From Drosophila miranda (Eukaryota > Arthropoda > Insecta > Diptera > Drosophilidae): a stretch of DNA of 64,000 nt. Each line of letters opens with the position of its first letter. Position 1 is the stretch's first letter. This document shows, piece by piece, positions 9,976-22,600 of this stretch. The position numbers and the translations under genes were made by a program. The notes under the pieces were generated by a model that was not told the DNA's origin, did not search any database, and worked only from the letters and a program-made list of their open reading frames with translations. Location of the stretch: assembly GCF_003369915.1 (NCBI RefSeq), contig NC_046673.1, forward strand, positions 6,866,001-6,930,000, written 5' to 3'.

Positions 9976-11724
9976 CTAGAAGACAACACGCGTGGGGCAA
10001 TATCAAACTACAAAAATGTCTGGTGTATATATTTCCTTGATAAATGTACAATCAGTGAATAAATTGATGCGAGTGTTCCATAACAGTGTTCGAATTGGCG
10101 ATGCCACGTGCACAAAGTCTCTAGGTGTGTATAATTATCAGTTTCTATATAATAGAATACATATATGTTTGTATAGCATATATAATTATCTAAAAAACTA
10201 AATAAATTTTGGATCTCATAGGGGAGACATTGTCCAATCAAAGGCAGCAGCTGGTCTTTCTCTGTTGCCATCTACGATACTCGTATCATTATATTGCAAA
10301 CACATGTGGGGCTCCTCTCTTGCAGTAGCCGTATTTTTCTGTCTTTTTCTTCTCGGTTATAATCTGAGCGCTGTTTACGGTCGAGGGGGTGTCTGATAAG
10401 CTGATAAGACAGATGTCAGGTGATTGCCGCAGATTAGAAACAAAACAAAACTTGCACGAGCTACGAGTGATTCCTAGAATATAATTGACTCTAAACTGGT
10501 TTAATATTGTATGTAGAATGTGCGCGCTCTACGGCAGATAACAATTTCTGGCAGTGCGTTTCAGAGACGGAGGCTTTGGATGGGGGTCTACTAGTACCCG
10601 TATATAATGAGTTATCCAATCCACTGGCTTATATACTATTCTATCGAATAGCTCACAGTTTAGGTTAGTTATCCAAAAGGGCAGTAAATACAATCGAAAA
10701 GATCGTGTAAACAATTATGATTAGGCCTCCAAAAGGTTCAGTTATTGCTTTCAACTAGATATAGACTAAGACATTGAAGAGTTCTTAATTTAGAGTGCAT
10801 TTTGCGAATAAGTTATGCTTCGATTCTGTATTTTTTTCAATTCTAAAATTAACCTACATCAATTCCTACAAATTCTTAGCACTTATGGCTCTGAAACGCA
10901 CTTTACACAAGCGAACAACTTAAAATTTGATTTGTTTTAAAGCCCCAAAAAAGTGCTTAAATAAAAAACTGCTATCAAAAATCACACATGAAACAGGGGT
11001 CACGGGGTGGGGACTACAGATGGGCTAATAGTCGATGACAAAAGATTGCACAAATTTTGCTCCGTTTCAAAACTAGTCAACAAAATCCGGCTTGGTGTTT
11101 TTTTCTGGCATTAAACCGACATTTTCTGATAGACTTGGGGCTCCAACATTTATTAACAAGTTAGGATTTTATTTTAAGTAATTAAAAAGAAACTGTTTTG
11201 CGTTTTTCATTCCACTTTTGGGAGGTTTTTAAGAACGAATGCAGCTTAGCCGTTTATCCATAGATATTTGTAAAAAAAAATGCCTTAAACGACTACCAAT
11301 ACAAGTGCCGAGTGCTAATAAAAAATTTAACAAAAATATCCTAATTTATTCTTACTTTGCTGAGCTTTTAATTAAAAAATGTTGATAAAAAAACCGCAAT
11401 AAAACATCTATCAGAAAAAGTAGGACTGAGGGCAAGTTTTTTTGTTTGTTTTGGCGTTGACTAGTTTTCTTAGCATTGGGCATATATGTATGTATATATA
11501 ATTAGGAATAAGTCATTTTTTGTTTAAGATAAGGCCAACTGGAAAAATGATGCTACAAAGGCTTTGGAGTACGATTTTTTCTATAAAGATCTGAACAAGA
11601 TTTAAATTTCGGAATAGGCGGAGGCTATGGCTAATCCTACATATAATCCTTGTATATATATATATGTATATGTATAAAAAAAACAAACAAGAATTCCAAC
11701 AGTGCGTTTTATCGATGCTTATGC
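9976..11724. other. Intergenic region between hydrolase copy 3 and NAD synthetase 3' end
   Basis: AT-rich with no supported gene. The left part (to 10230) is the duplicated flank described above. The right end should contain the 3' untranslated region of the minus-strand NAD synthetase gene. The TATATATATATGTATA run at 11654-11676 is simple sequence. Confidence 0.5.
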
Positions 11725-14434
11725 CTAGACAGGTATTCCAGTGCGGTCCTTGATCTTTCCTAGGACATTCACGTGCACCTTGGAGTAGCCGCTGGGCTTT
11801 TTGGCCAGGCCGGGTGCAGCAGCAGCGGCAGCGGCAGCAGCTGCCAGGGGCACGGCCGCCGTCGAAATGCCCACATCCAGGGAGGCAGAGCCCGAGGCCG
11901 ACGAGAGCGGCGACGAGTGCTTCGAGTCATCGAGGCGCGAGGAACGCTGCGTGGACAACAGCAGATCCTCGCTGCTGGGTCGCATCGATGAGGGCGTATA
12001 GATGGGCTGTAGCTTGTCCACCTCATCGTCAATGGCCTTGAACTGCCAGCTCCAGTTGGGCCGATACAGGAACGGCCGATGATCGAAGCGATTATCGTCG
12101 GGACTGTAGCTCTCGGCATGCACCGATGGCGTCAGCACCGTCATCTTGTGCCGATTGATGGCATAGCAGCGAAAGAAATGCTTCACCTTGTCGGCCACCT
12201 CCTTGGGACTAAGGTCGCCCTTCCATGTGGCCACCAGACGGCAGAACATGCTGTATGGCCCACAGAAGGACTGCTTGCGCAGGCGCCCATACTCGCTCAG
12301 CTCATCATAGGTCATGCCCATGTCCTGCTCATCGGTCTGCTGCAGTTCCCCGTTCTCCTGCAGCGGCTCCAGCTCAGCGGTGGGCGGTGCCTCGATAATA
12401 GACTCCAGAACGGGCAGATTGTACCTATCCAAAACGGGAGATCACCATTAGAGATCCCAATCAAACAGCGAACAGAGATAAAGATGTTATACTTCTCTTT
12501 GGCGTAGATCAGAAATCGCCGCAGATCCGTCTTGGATATCCCGCCAATGGGATTAATGTCCGCCGAAGAGCAGTCATACTTTGTCAGATATCCCCGCAGC
12601 GATTCATCCACATTCGCCGAGCCCAGGACAAGCAGTCCACCCGGTCGATTCCTCACCCACAGCATAAGCTGGGCAAAAATGTACGCCAGGACCATGCGCA
12701 GGCGTGATTGGATGTTCTGCAGGGCCAAATTCTGGCGGGCACAGCCGCCCTGGGTTCGAAAGCGAGGCGTCAGTCCGGTGACGGCATTGAAGATGCCCAG
12801 CAGGGCATTCACCGCCAGATCGATGCTGATCTCGATGTGATAGCTACCGAGCTGGTTCGCCAGCTGTGCGGCCCGTCGTCGAGTCTCCTTGCTGCTATTG
12901 ACGCTGCCCATGTAGCAGGTGACCAGCAGGCGGTTGCACAGCGTGGCCGCATTGTCGGGCGTATACTCCGTGTCGGCTAGGATCTTCCGGATGTCATGCA
13001 ACACCTGGGCATCGCCCAGCTGCACGGCCTGAACGATCTGGCGGCACATGGAGTGCACAATGGTGGCCGAGCTGCTCGAGTCGATGCCTCCGCTGAGGGG
13101 CAGAAAGAACCCGCCCTGTCCGGAGCGACGCAGATAGTCCCAGAGCCAGCAGGCCGGACCCAAGGCGATCTCCTCTTCGGGCGTGTGGCTGGGCCAGTGC
13201 AGCGGCGGCGTTGATGTCTTGAAGATGTCACTGTGCGTGGACATCTCAAAGTCGCAGTGGATCCGGGGATAATTGACCGCACTGGCAGCTGCTGTGCAAC
13301 GCGAGCGCAGGCTCACTCGATACGCCCGTATCTCCTCCAGGTCAATCGTGGCCAGGGTAACCTCCACGTCCTGCAGGGCGAACTGCTGGCCCCTGGCGAG
13401 GAGCTCTCCATTCAGGGCAATCGCCGAACAGCCATTAAAGTACACCCTCTGGCCGTCGCATCCACGCAGGTTGCTGAACAGATAGGCCCCACCCGCCTTG
13501 AAGCTGGCATTCCTTATAAGATCCGAGGTGATGTGGGCCTTGCGCAGCTCCATGTAGCTCCCGGATCCATTGACAATCACCTCCACGCCGGCCAGCGACA
13601 TTTCGATGTGCTTGCTCCGTACGTTCCACAGCTCCTCGCAGATCTCGTAGCCAAGGCAGGTGTCACGCGTGGCGATCACTGCATCGCCAAACGGCACTGT
13701 CTGCTGACCCGTATGCTGCGATATCATGCGCGGCAGCAGGAACTCCTCCGTTTGCATCGACTTGGTCCAGGCGGTGAACCATCGTGACTCCCGATAGTTG
13801 CCATCGTCGCACATGGCCATTTTGGGCCGGATCAGCAGCAGCTGGCGATTGAAGAAGGCCGCGCGACAGTTGTAGGCCACATTGCGATGCATCACCGGCA
13901 TACCCACATCCACCAGCATGTTTTCGCTGTAAAAATTAGCAGGATCAGAATTTGGGCAGAATCCTTCTACTACGTTGCTTCTACTTACCAAATGGGCGAC
14001 ATCATGATCTCCAGAAGCACCTCCCATGAGTGCAGATACGTGTCCGGCTCTCGAAAGTGATCCTCGCAGCTGTAGCCGCTGTAGTTTTGGGGGGAAAACA
14101 ATAAAAGCATACATATGTTCTTGAGATGAAGCTTTGCGCTAAAAATAGTCTTTACACATCTCGCGCGTCATGGAACAGCACTCCTCGGTCACTCCCATTT
14201 GGTCCCTGTGGCAGTCAGACGATATAGTAGCGCTCTAATTGCTGGCTTCCGAATGGCGAGGAAATTACATTTCTTGAAGGGAACTTACCTAACCTCCAGC
14301 TCGGGTCCAGTGCGATAGCTAGCGCCCATATCCTTGGCCTCCAATATGGATTGCAATATCCTTGCCAAATTGCCCTCAAAGTCCAAGGCCCATTGATTCA
14401 GTGTGGACACTGCCACGGTTATTTTGCGTCCCAT
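11725..14434 (-). CDS. NADsyn: Glutamine-dependent NAD+ synthetase
   Basis: Four exons (14289-14434, 13989-14078, 12493-13926, 11725-12424) encode 789 residues, the usual eukaryotic length. The enzyme makes NAD+ from nicotinic acid adenine dinucleotide, ATP and glutamine in the cytosol. The N-terminal nitrilase-type glutaminase domain starts [20 protein letters not shown] and keeps the expected catalytic Glu (GPELEVSGYS), Lys (LLIRPKMA) and Cys ([11 protein letters not shown]). The C-terminal synthetase domain has the PP-loop [10 protein letters not shown] and the conserved stretches [33 protein letters not shown] and [22 protein letters not shown] low-complexity alanine- and serine-rich tail follows the conserved region. 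All introns are GT-AG (donors GTAAGT, GTAAGT, GTATAA), and the small exon 2 restores the SGYSCEDHF segment. D. melanogaster CG9940 is the expected orthologue. Confidence 0.96.
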
Positions 14435-16351
14435 TTCTATTTGTTAGTATTTGTATTTATTTTTGTATTTTGTATTAAGTTTTGTGTGGTCTCCTGATTG
14501 TTTCGCTGTTGGCTTTTATTGCTCCTTTTTGCGCTTAGGTTTCTTTTATTGTCAGTTCAAAAAAATCGGCAGTTATCAACTGAAAAATGGATACGAAAAC
14601 GGAGGGAGGTCTTTAGAGGCTTAATGGACAATGGAGTTGCAATTAATTTGATTGCCGCGCGCGATGCAGCGACTTCTTCGAGTCTCTCAGCTCTTGGTTC
14701 TGTGTTGCGGTTCCTGTGTTGGGTCCTATTGTTGGTGTTTGTTTTGTTGTGGGTATATCTGGGTCTATATTGATCAAACAAATGGAGCAAAACAGTGGCA
14801 GGGCAAGCAGGGCAGGGCAGGAGTGGAGCAGCCCACCAACTGACGTAGCCCGTCAATGAATATAAAAAGGCCGAGGGACTCTGTCAGAGATAAGGGGACC
14901 CCAGATGATGTTATGATGTCGGAATATCTCAATTGCTATGGAATTTCCCTTACATTTCAACCACTACAGGCAGACGAATGGATGAAGCGGGGCTTTTGCA
15001 TCGTCCCATCCTCATTCATGGAAGCGAGAGGTCTGGCTTTTCTCTTAACACACCTTTACACCGTCATCGCCATTCATGGACGACGCACTTTTGGCATTTG
15101 GCGAGCAACAAAAATTGAAAGCTCTCCATCCTCGAACCAGCCACCGAAAAACCCCCCGTATGCAAATTTACTTTTCCGAGGCTACCCAAAAGTTTAAAAC
15201 ACGCAACGAACACGCCTCCTTCTCGGTCTCGTTGTCCCTCTCCGGCATGCATGCATGCATGAGGTGGGAAAACTCTGCATTAAGTTCAAAGTTCATACGG
15301 TTGCGAACCACTCGCGCATATTTCATTTCTCCTGGTTTGTTGATGGCCGCCTGACAGGGGGAACGAACACACGCTCCCAAGCCCCAAACCTCAAAGCCCA
15401 AAAGCCTCAAACCATCAAAGCAATGCTGGCACACGTACGAGAAAGTTGCGTTTAGAATTCTTTTCGACAATATCTGAGAGCGCGTGTTGCAAGTGTGTGT
15501 GGTGTGTGGCATGGGCCACCTGTCAGGTGGTCTGCTGCGCGCGTCTGCGTGTAGCAAGACAAATGCATTGAACTTTGAACCGCGCCAAAGTGCAGAAAAT
15601 GCAGCACAGAGCAGGAGCAGAAAAAACTGCTTAAAATGGAGCATAAGCCGAGCCCCAAGGAGGGAGAACAAAACCTTTTGCCAATTGGCAGCCAGTTTTA
15701 ATGGCACATAATCAGTGGAAGGGGCAGTAAGAGGGGAGGTGGGGGCCACAATACATGTTCTGCGATTATCTAGCGCACAACGGGTGAACACTGGATCAGT
15801 GTGTACACACACAGAGCGAGAGAGTCGAAAGAGAGAGAGAGCGTGCTGTGTGCCATCACTAGCCAGAGGTGATCTTTTCAAATTCTTTTGGATCGCAAGA
15901 TCAAGGCAATCGATAAATGATTTTATGCCTCCATTCAGCACCCTGTTTTCCATGGACTACACTCGCATGTGCATTATTGGAGGCGCTGGCACTGGCACGC
16001 CAAGCCCAAGTTGGCACCCCGGGGACTGGGGACTGGGGACTAGAACTGGGAATCGGCAAGTGGAAATGGGACTGGGACAACACATTGGCATCGACGGCAG
16101 CCGGGCATCCTCCTGCCCCAGTCGGCTGCTGCTGCTGCTGCTGCTGCTGATAGCTGACACTAATGCAACTAATTCGCTTTGATTTGTTTGCCAGCCCCGC
16201 GCAGGCCCACCCCCCGAGCGCATTGTCACGAAGTGTTTGGGGCCGCTTTTTCCGGCTGCCAAGCGGCATCCGGTAGCCAGTAATCCGGTATCCGGCATTG
16301 GTGGCCGTTCATTCACTCGCCACCGGAGGACGACGCGTAGGAGCGCTCAAA

Positions 16352-16419
<68 letters not shown>

Positions 16420-16684
16420 ATCAGGCAAGATAGTGTGCCGAGTGAAATATCATTTAAATCATTCAAATCTGTTTCATTCGATTCGACTAGCAGGCCAGTA
16501 CTGTTCGGCCTTAGAAACGCACAACATATCCCCAAAATATTCACAATTCTGATTCCTAGTACAACGTTTTTCAAAAGTTTGACTCTCCAAGTCAAAAAAT
16601 ATTAAGTTCTCTCAAAATAACCAAGTGATAGCAATAAGCAATTGAAGGATCTGTTAGCGGGTAATCATAGACCAGAGCTCAAGG
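14435..16684. promoter_or_regulatory. Spacer between NAD synthetase and NnaD promoters
   Basis: Separates two divergently transcribed genes. A TATAAAAAGG box at 14861-14870, preceded by TGACGTAG, could be a core promoter on the plus strand, but no gene starts clearly after it. A minus-strand frame of 261 codons (15168-15953) begins with ATG and has no recognised homologue. CTG/CAG triplets lie near 16128-16149. The right part probably contains the 5' untranslated region of NnaD. Confidence 0.4.
16352..16417 (+). repeat. (GA)n tract upstream of NnaD first exon
   Basis: About 30 uninterrupted GA dinucleotides end some 270 bp before the ATG at 16685. GA repeats are bound by GAGA factor and CLAMP in flies and, on the X, can form part of dosage-compensation entry sites. 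It could serve as a promoter-proximal element, or be an ordinary microsatellite. Confidence 0.9.
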
Positions 16685-19600
16685 ATGCAGAAGGGCGTCA
16701 AGGACAAGGAGAACAGCGACCAGCAACAGTCGAAGCATCAGACGACAAACGATGGTGAGTCCCAGGCGGAAGCTTTAATGGTGGTTCGCCCCTTATAAAT
16801 CTAAAAACAAACATCATTCTGCCATGAAGAGCTTTAGTGCATCCTAATTGGTATCTAGCAGGAAAAAGCAAAATCCCAGGAAATCTATTTAACGCTTGCG
16901 GGGGGACTTGCCTTTTTCTATTGCCCTTTCTTCTGTTTTAGCCGTTCAATTTCCGCTTCCGTAGCTTCCTGGCATTTGACGTACCTGACGCCTGACGTAC
17001 GTGTCCGTTCCACCCGTAAATAGTTTGAAAAATAGTTTCTTTTTTTTGGTTCTTGCGTCTATTTTTGGGTTCCCTAGCTCCAAATGCATATCAATAACAG
17101 AGCGAAGCACGAGCACGAGCACTGCCACTAGCACTTCTCTCTCTCTCTTTCTCTCTGGTCTGGCTCCTGTCACTGTCTTGACTTGGGACTGCCTGTCCCT
17201 ATAGGCTGGGGGTGGTGGTGAAGGAGGGATCGGGGGTACTGCGGGCGGCCGCAGCCAAAAATACTACACGAAACCATTTGAGCAAACATCACAAAAAGGA
17301 GACGCAACCAATTGGTAAAGCAAAATGACAACACCGAGTCAGGCAAGCAGTTCTACCCCCCACCCCCCCAAATGGAATCGAAAAGAGTGCCTGGGGGGGT
17401 TGGGCATTGCAGCAAAGTGTTGTGTCTGGGTTTGGGGTTCCCTCCCTGGGTAGGGAAGGGCGCTCCAATGACGCATTGCAGACAGACGAACGATACGACT
17501 CCTCAGGTAACTGCTTGCTGATGGAAAAGATATTGCACTCGTTCTGCCAGTGGAATATTTAGATTCGATATTAATTAGCTATTTTACATCGCAAGCAGTA
17601 CCGTTTCTACCGGTCATCATTGATCGATAATTACCCAGATAAGGCCAGACACCAATGGCAACTATCGATGAGTATCGATCACATGCATGTCCCACGGATG
17701 ACAACTCTAGTTCCAGGTGATCTCCCACTGTACGAATTGCTGCTCTCCTCCCACATTTCGTTGCCTTGCTGCACACCCCCGGCCCTGCCCACCCTTCATA
17801 GCCCGTCATTGAGCCTGCTCAAAGGACCTCTCTAAGGACGTCCCGCCGTTGCCAGGCCGCTGTCAAATGCCAATAAGCCGACATCGTCTCCATCTCCGAC
17901 AACAACAATAACAGCAGCAGCAGCACAAGCTGAAAAATTTGTGCCAAGCGAGGAGAGGCCGCCACAAAAAGAGAGAGAGGGAGAGAGATACACAGACAGA
18001 GTGGGAGTGGGTATCACTCACGCGCCAAAAAAGTAGGCAACATGAACGGGGAGGACAAGAGAAAAAACCTACAAAGCAAGGTGTGCCCTTTTACAGAGTT
18101 TAGGGTGCAGCCCTAGAGAGCCCTATCGGGCTCTCGGCCATACCGATCTCTAAGAGAGCGGGTATGATCGAAAATCACCGCCTCCACTGCACTTAAGGCG
18201 AGCGGCACCCTATTGATATACACCTTGGCCCAAACGGGAATTTGCGAGAGTTTCTTATACATACTGTGTGTGTGTTTGTTTGTGTGCGTCATATTTTAAA
18301 ATTGCAAAAACAATGTTCGGGGGTGCGGGGGTGGTCGAAGGAGTTTAGGTAGCACTGGAAGGTGAGCCTGGAGTTAAGCGGAGTGTTTTTTGTTGCGCTG
18401 TTTATAGCCCATGTCGTGCGCAATTTATGTTAATCACAGCCAGAGTTTGCCGCAAGACCACCCCTCCCCCCGCCAGCAGAGAGAGGAAGCGGTGTCAGTG
18501 CTGCCTCTATCTCTCTCCCTCTGTCTCTTTCATGACCAGTCCACAACTCCAAAGCCACCCACATCCCCGCTTTTTCCGTGTGTAGGCCTACAACAAAATA
18601 ACGAAAAACAATTTTTTTCGGTGCCTTGCACAAAGGCAACGACGTGGCAGCAACAATTTTAATGCCGTTGTTGCCGATGCCGTGGTTTACTGTGATTCGC
18701 AATTTTGCCACAGCCCCGGGCACAGGCCGGAGTCGGAGTCAGAGCCGGAGCCAGAGGCACCCACCATTGTCGTCCAAGCTCGACGGAGAGTCGGTCCGCA
18801 GTTGCTCTGAGAGCGAGCCTCAGGCTGGCAGCCAAGTTGTCCCGTTACTTACGGAGACTGCAGCAGACAGCAGAGCCAGGCAGAGAAGAAAGAGAGTCCA
18901 TCCATTCTGCTGGACAAGTGCGGGAGCGCGTGTTTGTCCCGTTGTTCGTACATTCTTTTGTATTATCTTGTGTGTGTGTGCGCGTATTGTTTCGTGCCTC
19001 AAGTGCCCGCTGAGTCAGCGTTTTTTTTTTTACCACATGGCGGATGAGACAATAACAGTTACAACAGCAGCAGCAGAGGCATCCTCCTTCAGCTGCCTGC
19101 TGCGTACATTGAGCGCAGCTTCAATAAGTCGCCGTCGTCGGCATCTAATCAAGCCGACATATCAGCCCTTCAGCCAGCCCAATCTTCATCCTCGCCAGGC
19201 AGCGACAGAGATTTCCAGCGAGTGCTGCTACAGCAGTAGCTGCAGCGATGAGGAGGAGGATGACACCAACAACAATGACACACACTCTCACACACACGAG
19301 ACGTCGGCAGAGCGACAGCGGCAGCAGTCCGTCGTTGTAGCCGACGAGGACAGCGTTAATGTCAATTTGGTGAGAGCAAACTTCAAATGCAATGACATGG
19401 AATGCTCCCTCGTCCTGGGGGACTATGTGAATGGTGAGTGTCCGCGTCTCTCCGCCACACACGCACACACACACAATCAAGTGTTGCACGGGCATACACA
19501 TGTACGCGCCAGCAGCAGATCAGATAAAAGACGAGTTTAGATACCATGGGGGATAATAATAAATATAATTCACAATGTTCATAATTCGTTTTTCACTTTC

Positions 19601-22600
19601 AATTCATGTTCGTCGTTTATCTCTGTCACAATTATTATTCCGTTTATTATTTAAGCTGTAAAAAAAGGCACACACACACGTACACACGCGTTTTGAACGC
19701 TGCCAAAATGTGGCAAGCGAGCATTTTTAATTGCAATTTGTTAATTTCTACCACAAGCGACAACAGCCACAATGGGGCAGGGGCAGAGGGGCAGAGGGGT
19801 AGGGGAGGCATCAGCGGAAAGAGAACTTGAAAAGGTAGGCTATGTTCGAGGACCGAATCTTTGGATACCCTTGAAAACATCCTTTAGATGGGTAGTTATA
19901 CATATGTATACTCAAACGAATTTATAACAACAGCTATGCTCCGAGAGAGGAATTTGTAAAATCAAAACGAGCTTTCACTTATATTGTAATGATATAAATA
20001 TTTATCATATATCTATCTATTCATACTAAAAAAAAAACATTCAAAATTCTTTTAAATTTATATTTAATATGGGCCTTATAAATAAGACTTTTTGTTTAAA
20101 TCAAGGTGAATATTTATTTAAATGCACTATTTTATTTAAAAACCAAATATTTAATTTGAATATGAGTGTACTTCTTTTTAGAATGCCATTTTTTTTTTGA
20201 GTATAAATTAAACTTGTATAAATCCAAAATATACATACAATTATGATTTCCGCCGCTTGGTTGGTGTATTCTAAATGTACTTTTTGTTCGTAAAAGTTTG
20301 TTTAGTAGGACTTATTGTCCATGAAACAACCATATCGATCGATTCTCAAAAGTTCGTACTTACATAAATAAATATGTAAATATATACATATGTATAGACG
20401 AAAATATACACCTACCTACTCTATGGGGTCCGAGATGCTGTGTTAAAAACATGTGTACAAAATCAGCATACCTTATTCGCAAGGTATGCATACATAATAA
20501 GAGCGGAACACGAATATGGCAGAGCTAAGTGCGAAGCGAACAAGAGAGAGAGCTAATCGCTGGCACAATTCGATGATTGACGAGGGCCAAGCATGTGGTG
20601 AGGGATGGGACGCGGCACGGGGCACGGCACGGTTCGGTGAGAGAGAGTCTTTTCACCTTGGCAGCCATGGCGGAGCTTGCCAAAATAGAAAACACATAAA
20701 TTGCACGATCAAGATCATTGCTGCCACTGCCGCTGCTGCTGCCACTGCCACTGGCTCTGTGCATCTATTTGCGATGACATAATCCCATAGGCACAGAAGC
20801 AATCAAGAGAATGAGGAGGGAGAATAGATTAGGACCGACTGCGCCCTCTCATTGCGTGGCTCGTGGCTCTTCTCTCTCCTTCTCTCCCACTCTTTGACAC
20901 CTGTTCGTTTTGTGTCCGCGTAGGCAGCTGACAGCAGCTGCCGCCGTGGGAGGAACGGGACCTCAGAAATCTACGACTTTGACAAATTTGTTTGGCAGCG
21001 AGGCTTTTTTTGTCTTTGCTGCAGCAAAAGCAACAGCACCAGCAGCAGCTGATCGTGAGGGGTCGTAGCAGCCAGGCCTGGCAGTGGCCTCAGGCTAAAT
21101 TGTTTAAGCTGAGGGCATGATGGACTGGACAGAGCCGAGTAACGATACCTATAGACCAATCGATAGATCGATCACCTTTCTCTGAAGGATGCCAAACTGT
21201 GCTTTCGATAGAGAATCGATAAATGGGCCCCTTTCGAATGTACCAACGCTAGATAAGAGTGACAATTGTGCCTCAACAAAAACATCACATGTGTCAAGGG
21301 CAAGAGTGTTTCCACCTCTCTTAGGAAGAGTTACAATATCTGTGATGCTACTACGGTACTCCTTCTTCGACCGGTAAATTTGGGACACAGCCGCATCTAA
21401 TTAAAGGCTTCCGCACTACAGAGTTCCCACAGTCTCTTAGAATGTTTCGGTGTCGTTTTTGGCTCACCTCCCACTACCCAACGTAATCGAGAATCAAATG
21501 ATAAAAGGGCTGTTTCTTTATCAGACGGTATTCATCACTTCGATCCACTTCCAGGAATCATTTGTTGCTTGTTAGAATACACACAAATTCCGTGTGATTT
21601 GTTTTTTGTTTTCCGTATCCAAGGCTGGGTTGCCTTTACCTTTGGCTTTGTTTGAACACCAGCCGGAATCGAATCGACTCAAATTCATGTTCATGGCATG
21701 TCTGTGTGCATGCATGAGTATGTCTGGGCCTTAGTCGAGGCGAGTGTGTCTCTGTATGTGTGGGGGGTATAGAATACCAGGAGTATCTTGCACTTCCTCT
21801 ATTCTTTTTGTGTTTTTTGGCATTAGAGACAACCGACAACGACAGCAGAGAACAACGACTAGAGGCCTGGAGAGGCCTGGCTTTGTTTATTTGCTTATAA
21901 CAGTCGCAGTGGAAATTCGAGTTGGCTCAGAGCGGGCGGGCCCCAGTTATCGAATGGGGCAAACCACTCAGTTATCGCCGCGACGCGACGCAATGCGAGT
22001 CGGTTCGAGGAGGAGTCGTCTTCGAGCAAACAAACAAAGTCCAACAGAAAGCCACAAGAACTAACAATAATCAGCGAGCGTCAAAATGCCGCCTAACGAG
22101 GGCCCAAGAGGCAACACAAATCATCCGTGCGCCTGTATCCAGGCAGTTGCATAAGCGAGAGCCTATCTATCTATCTATCTATACACACAAGTACTAGTAG
22201 AGTTGTTGCATTTTGATGTGTGCCAAAGCCAAAGCCAAAGCCAAGGGGAGAGCTAAATAAAACTGAAAATCGAACTCCTCTGTTAAATCAATCCGAGAAT
22301 TTTGTGCGGTTCGCGTACTACATCGAGTGGATTATCCGGCTCTGCATCATCCTCTCTTAGTAATCCCATTCCCATTCAAGTCCCATTCCCATCATGTCGT
22401 AGGCTTATCGGCTCCAAAATCATGGACTTTGGCGGCGGCGGTGGGCGCGTGCAGTTTCTCCAGGCTCAACTCTTTCCCGTCTGCACGCTGACCGCATCCA
22501 GTGGAGGTACAAGTTAGTGTACTTTTAGTATTATTAATTTACATTCTGGCCTCACGTTATATTCGTACGACAAAACGATAAAAGTAAAAATTCAAATAAA

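Noticed and set aside
14861..15197. TATA box followed by a 113-codon frame
   Set aside because: No homology, no splice support and the frame crosses sequence with no coding bias; kept only as a note in the spacer entry.
16128..16149. CTG repeat as possible polyglutamine coding exon
   Set aside because: Only seven triplets, no open frame with other coding features on either strand.
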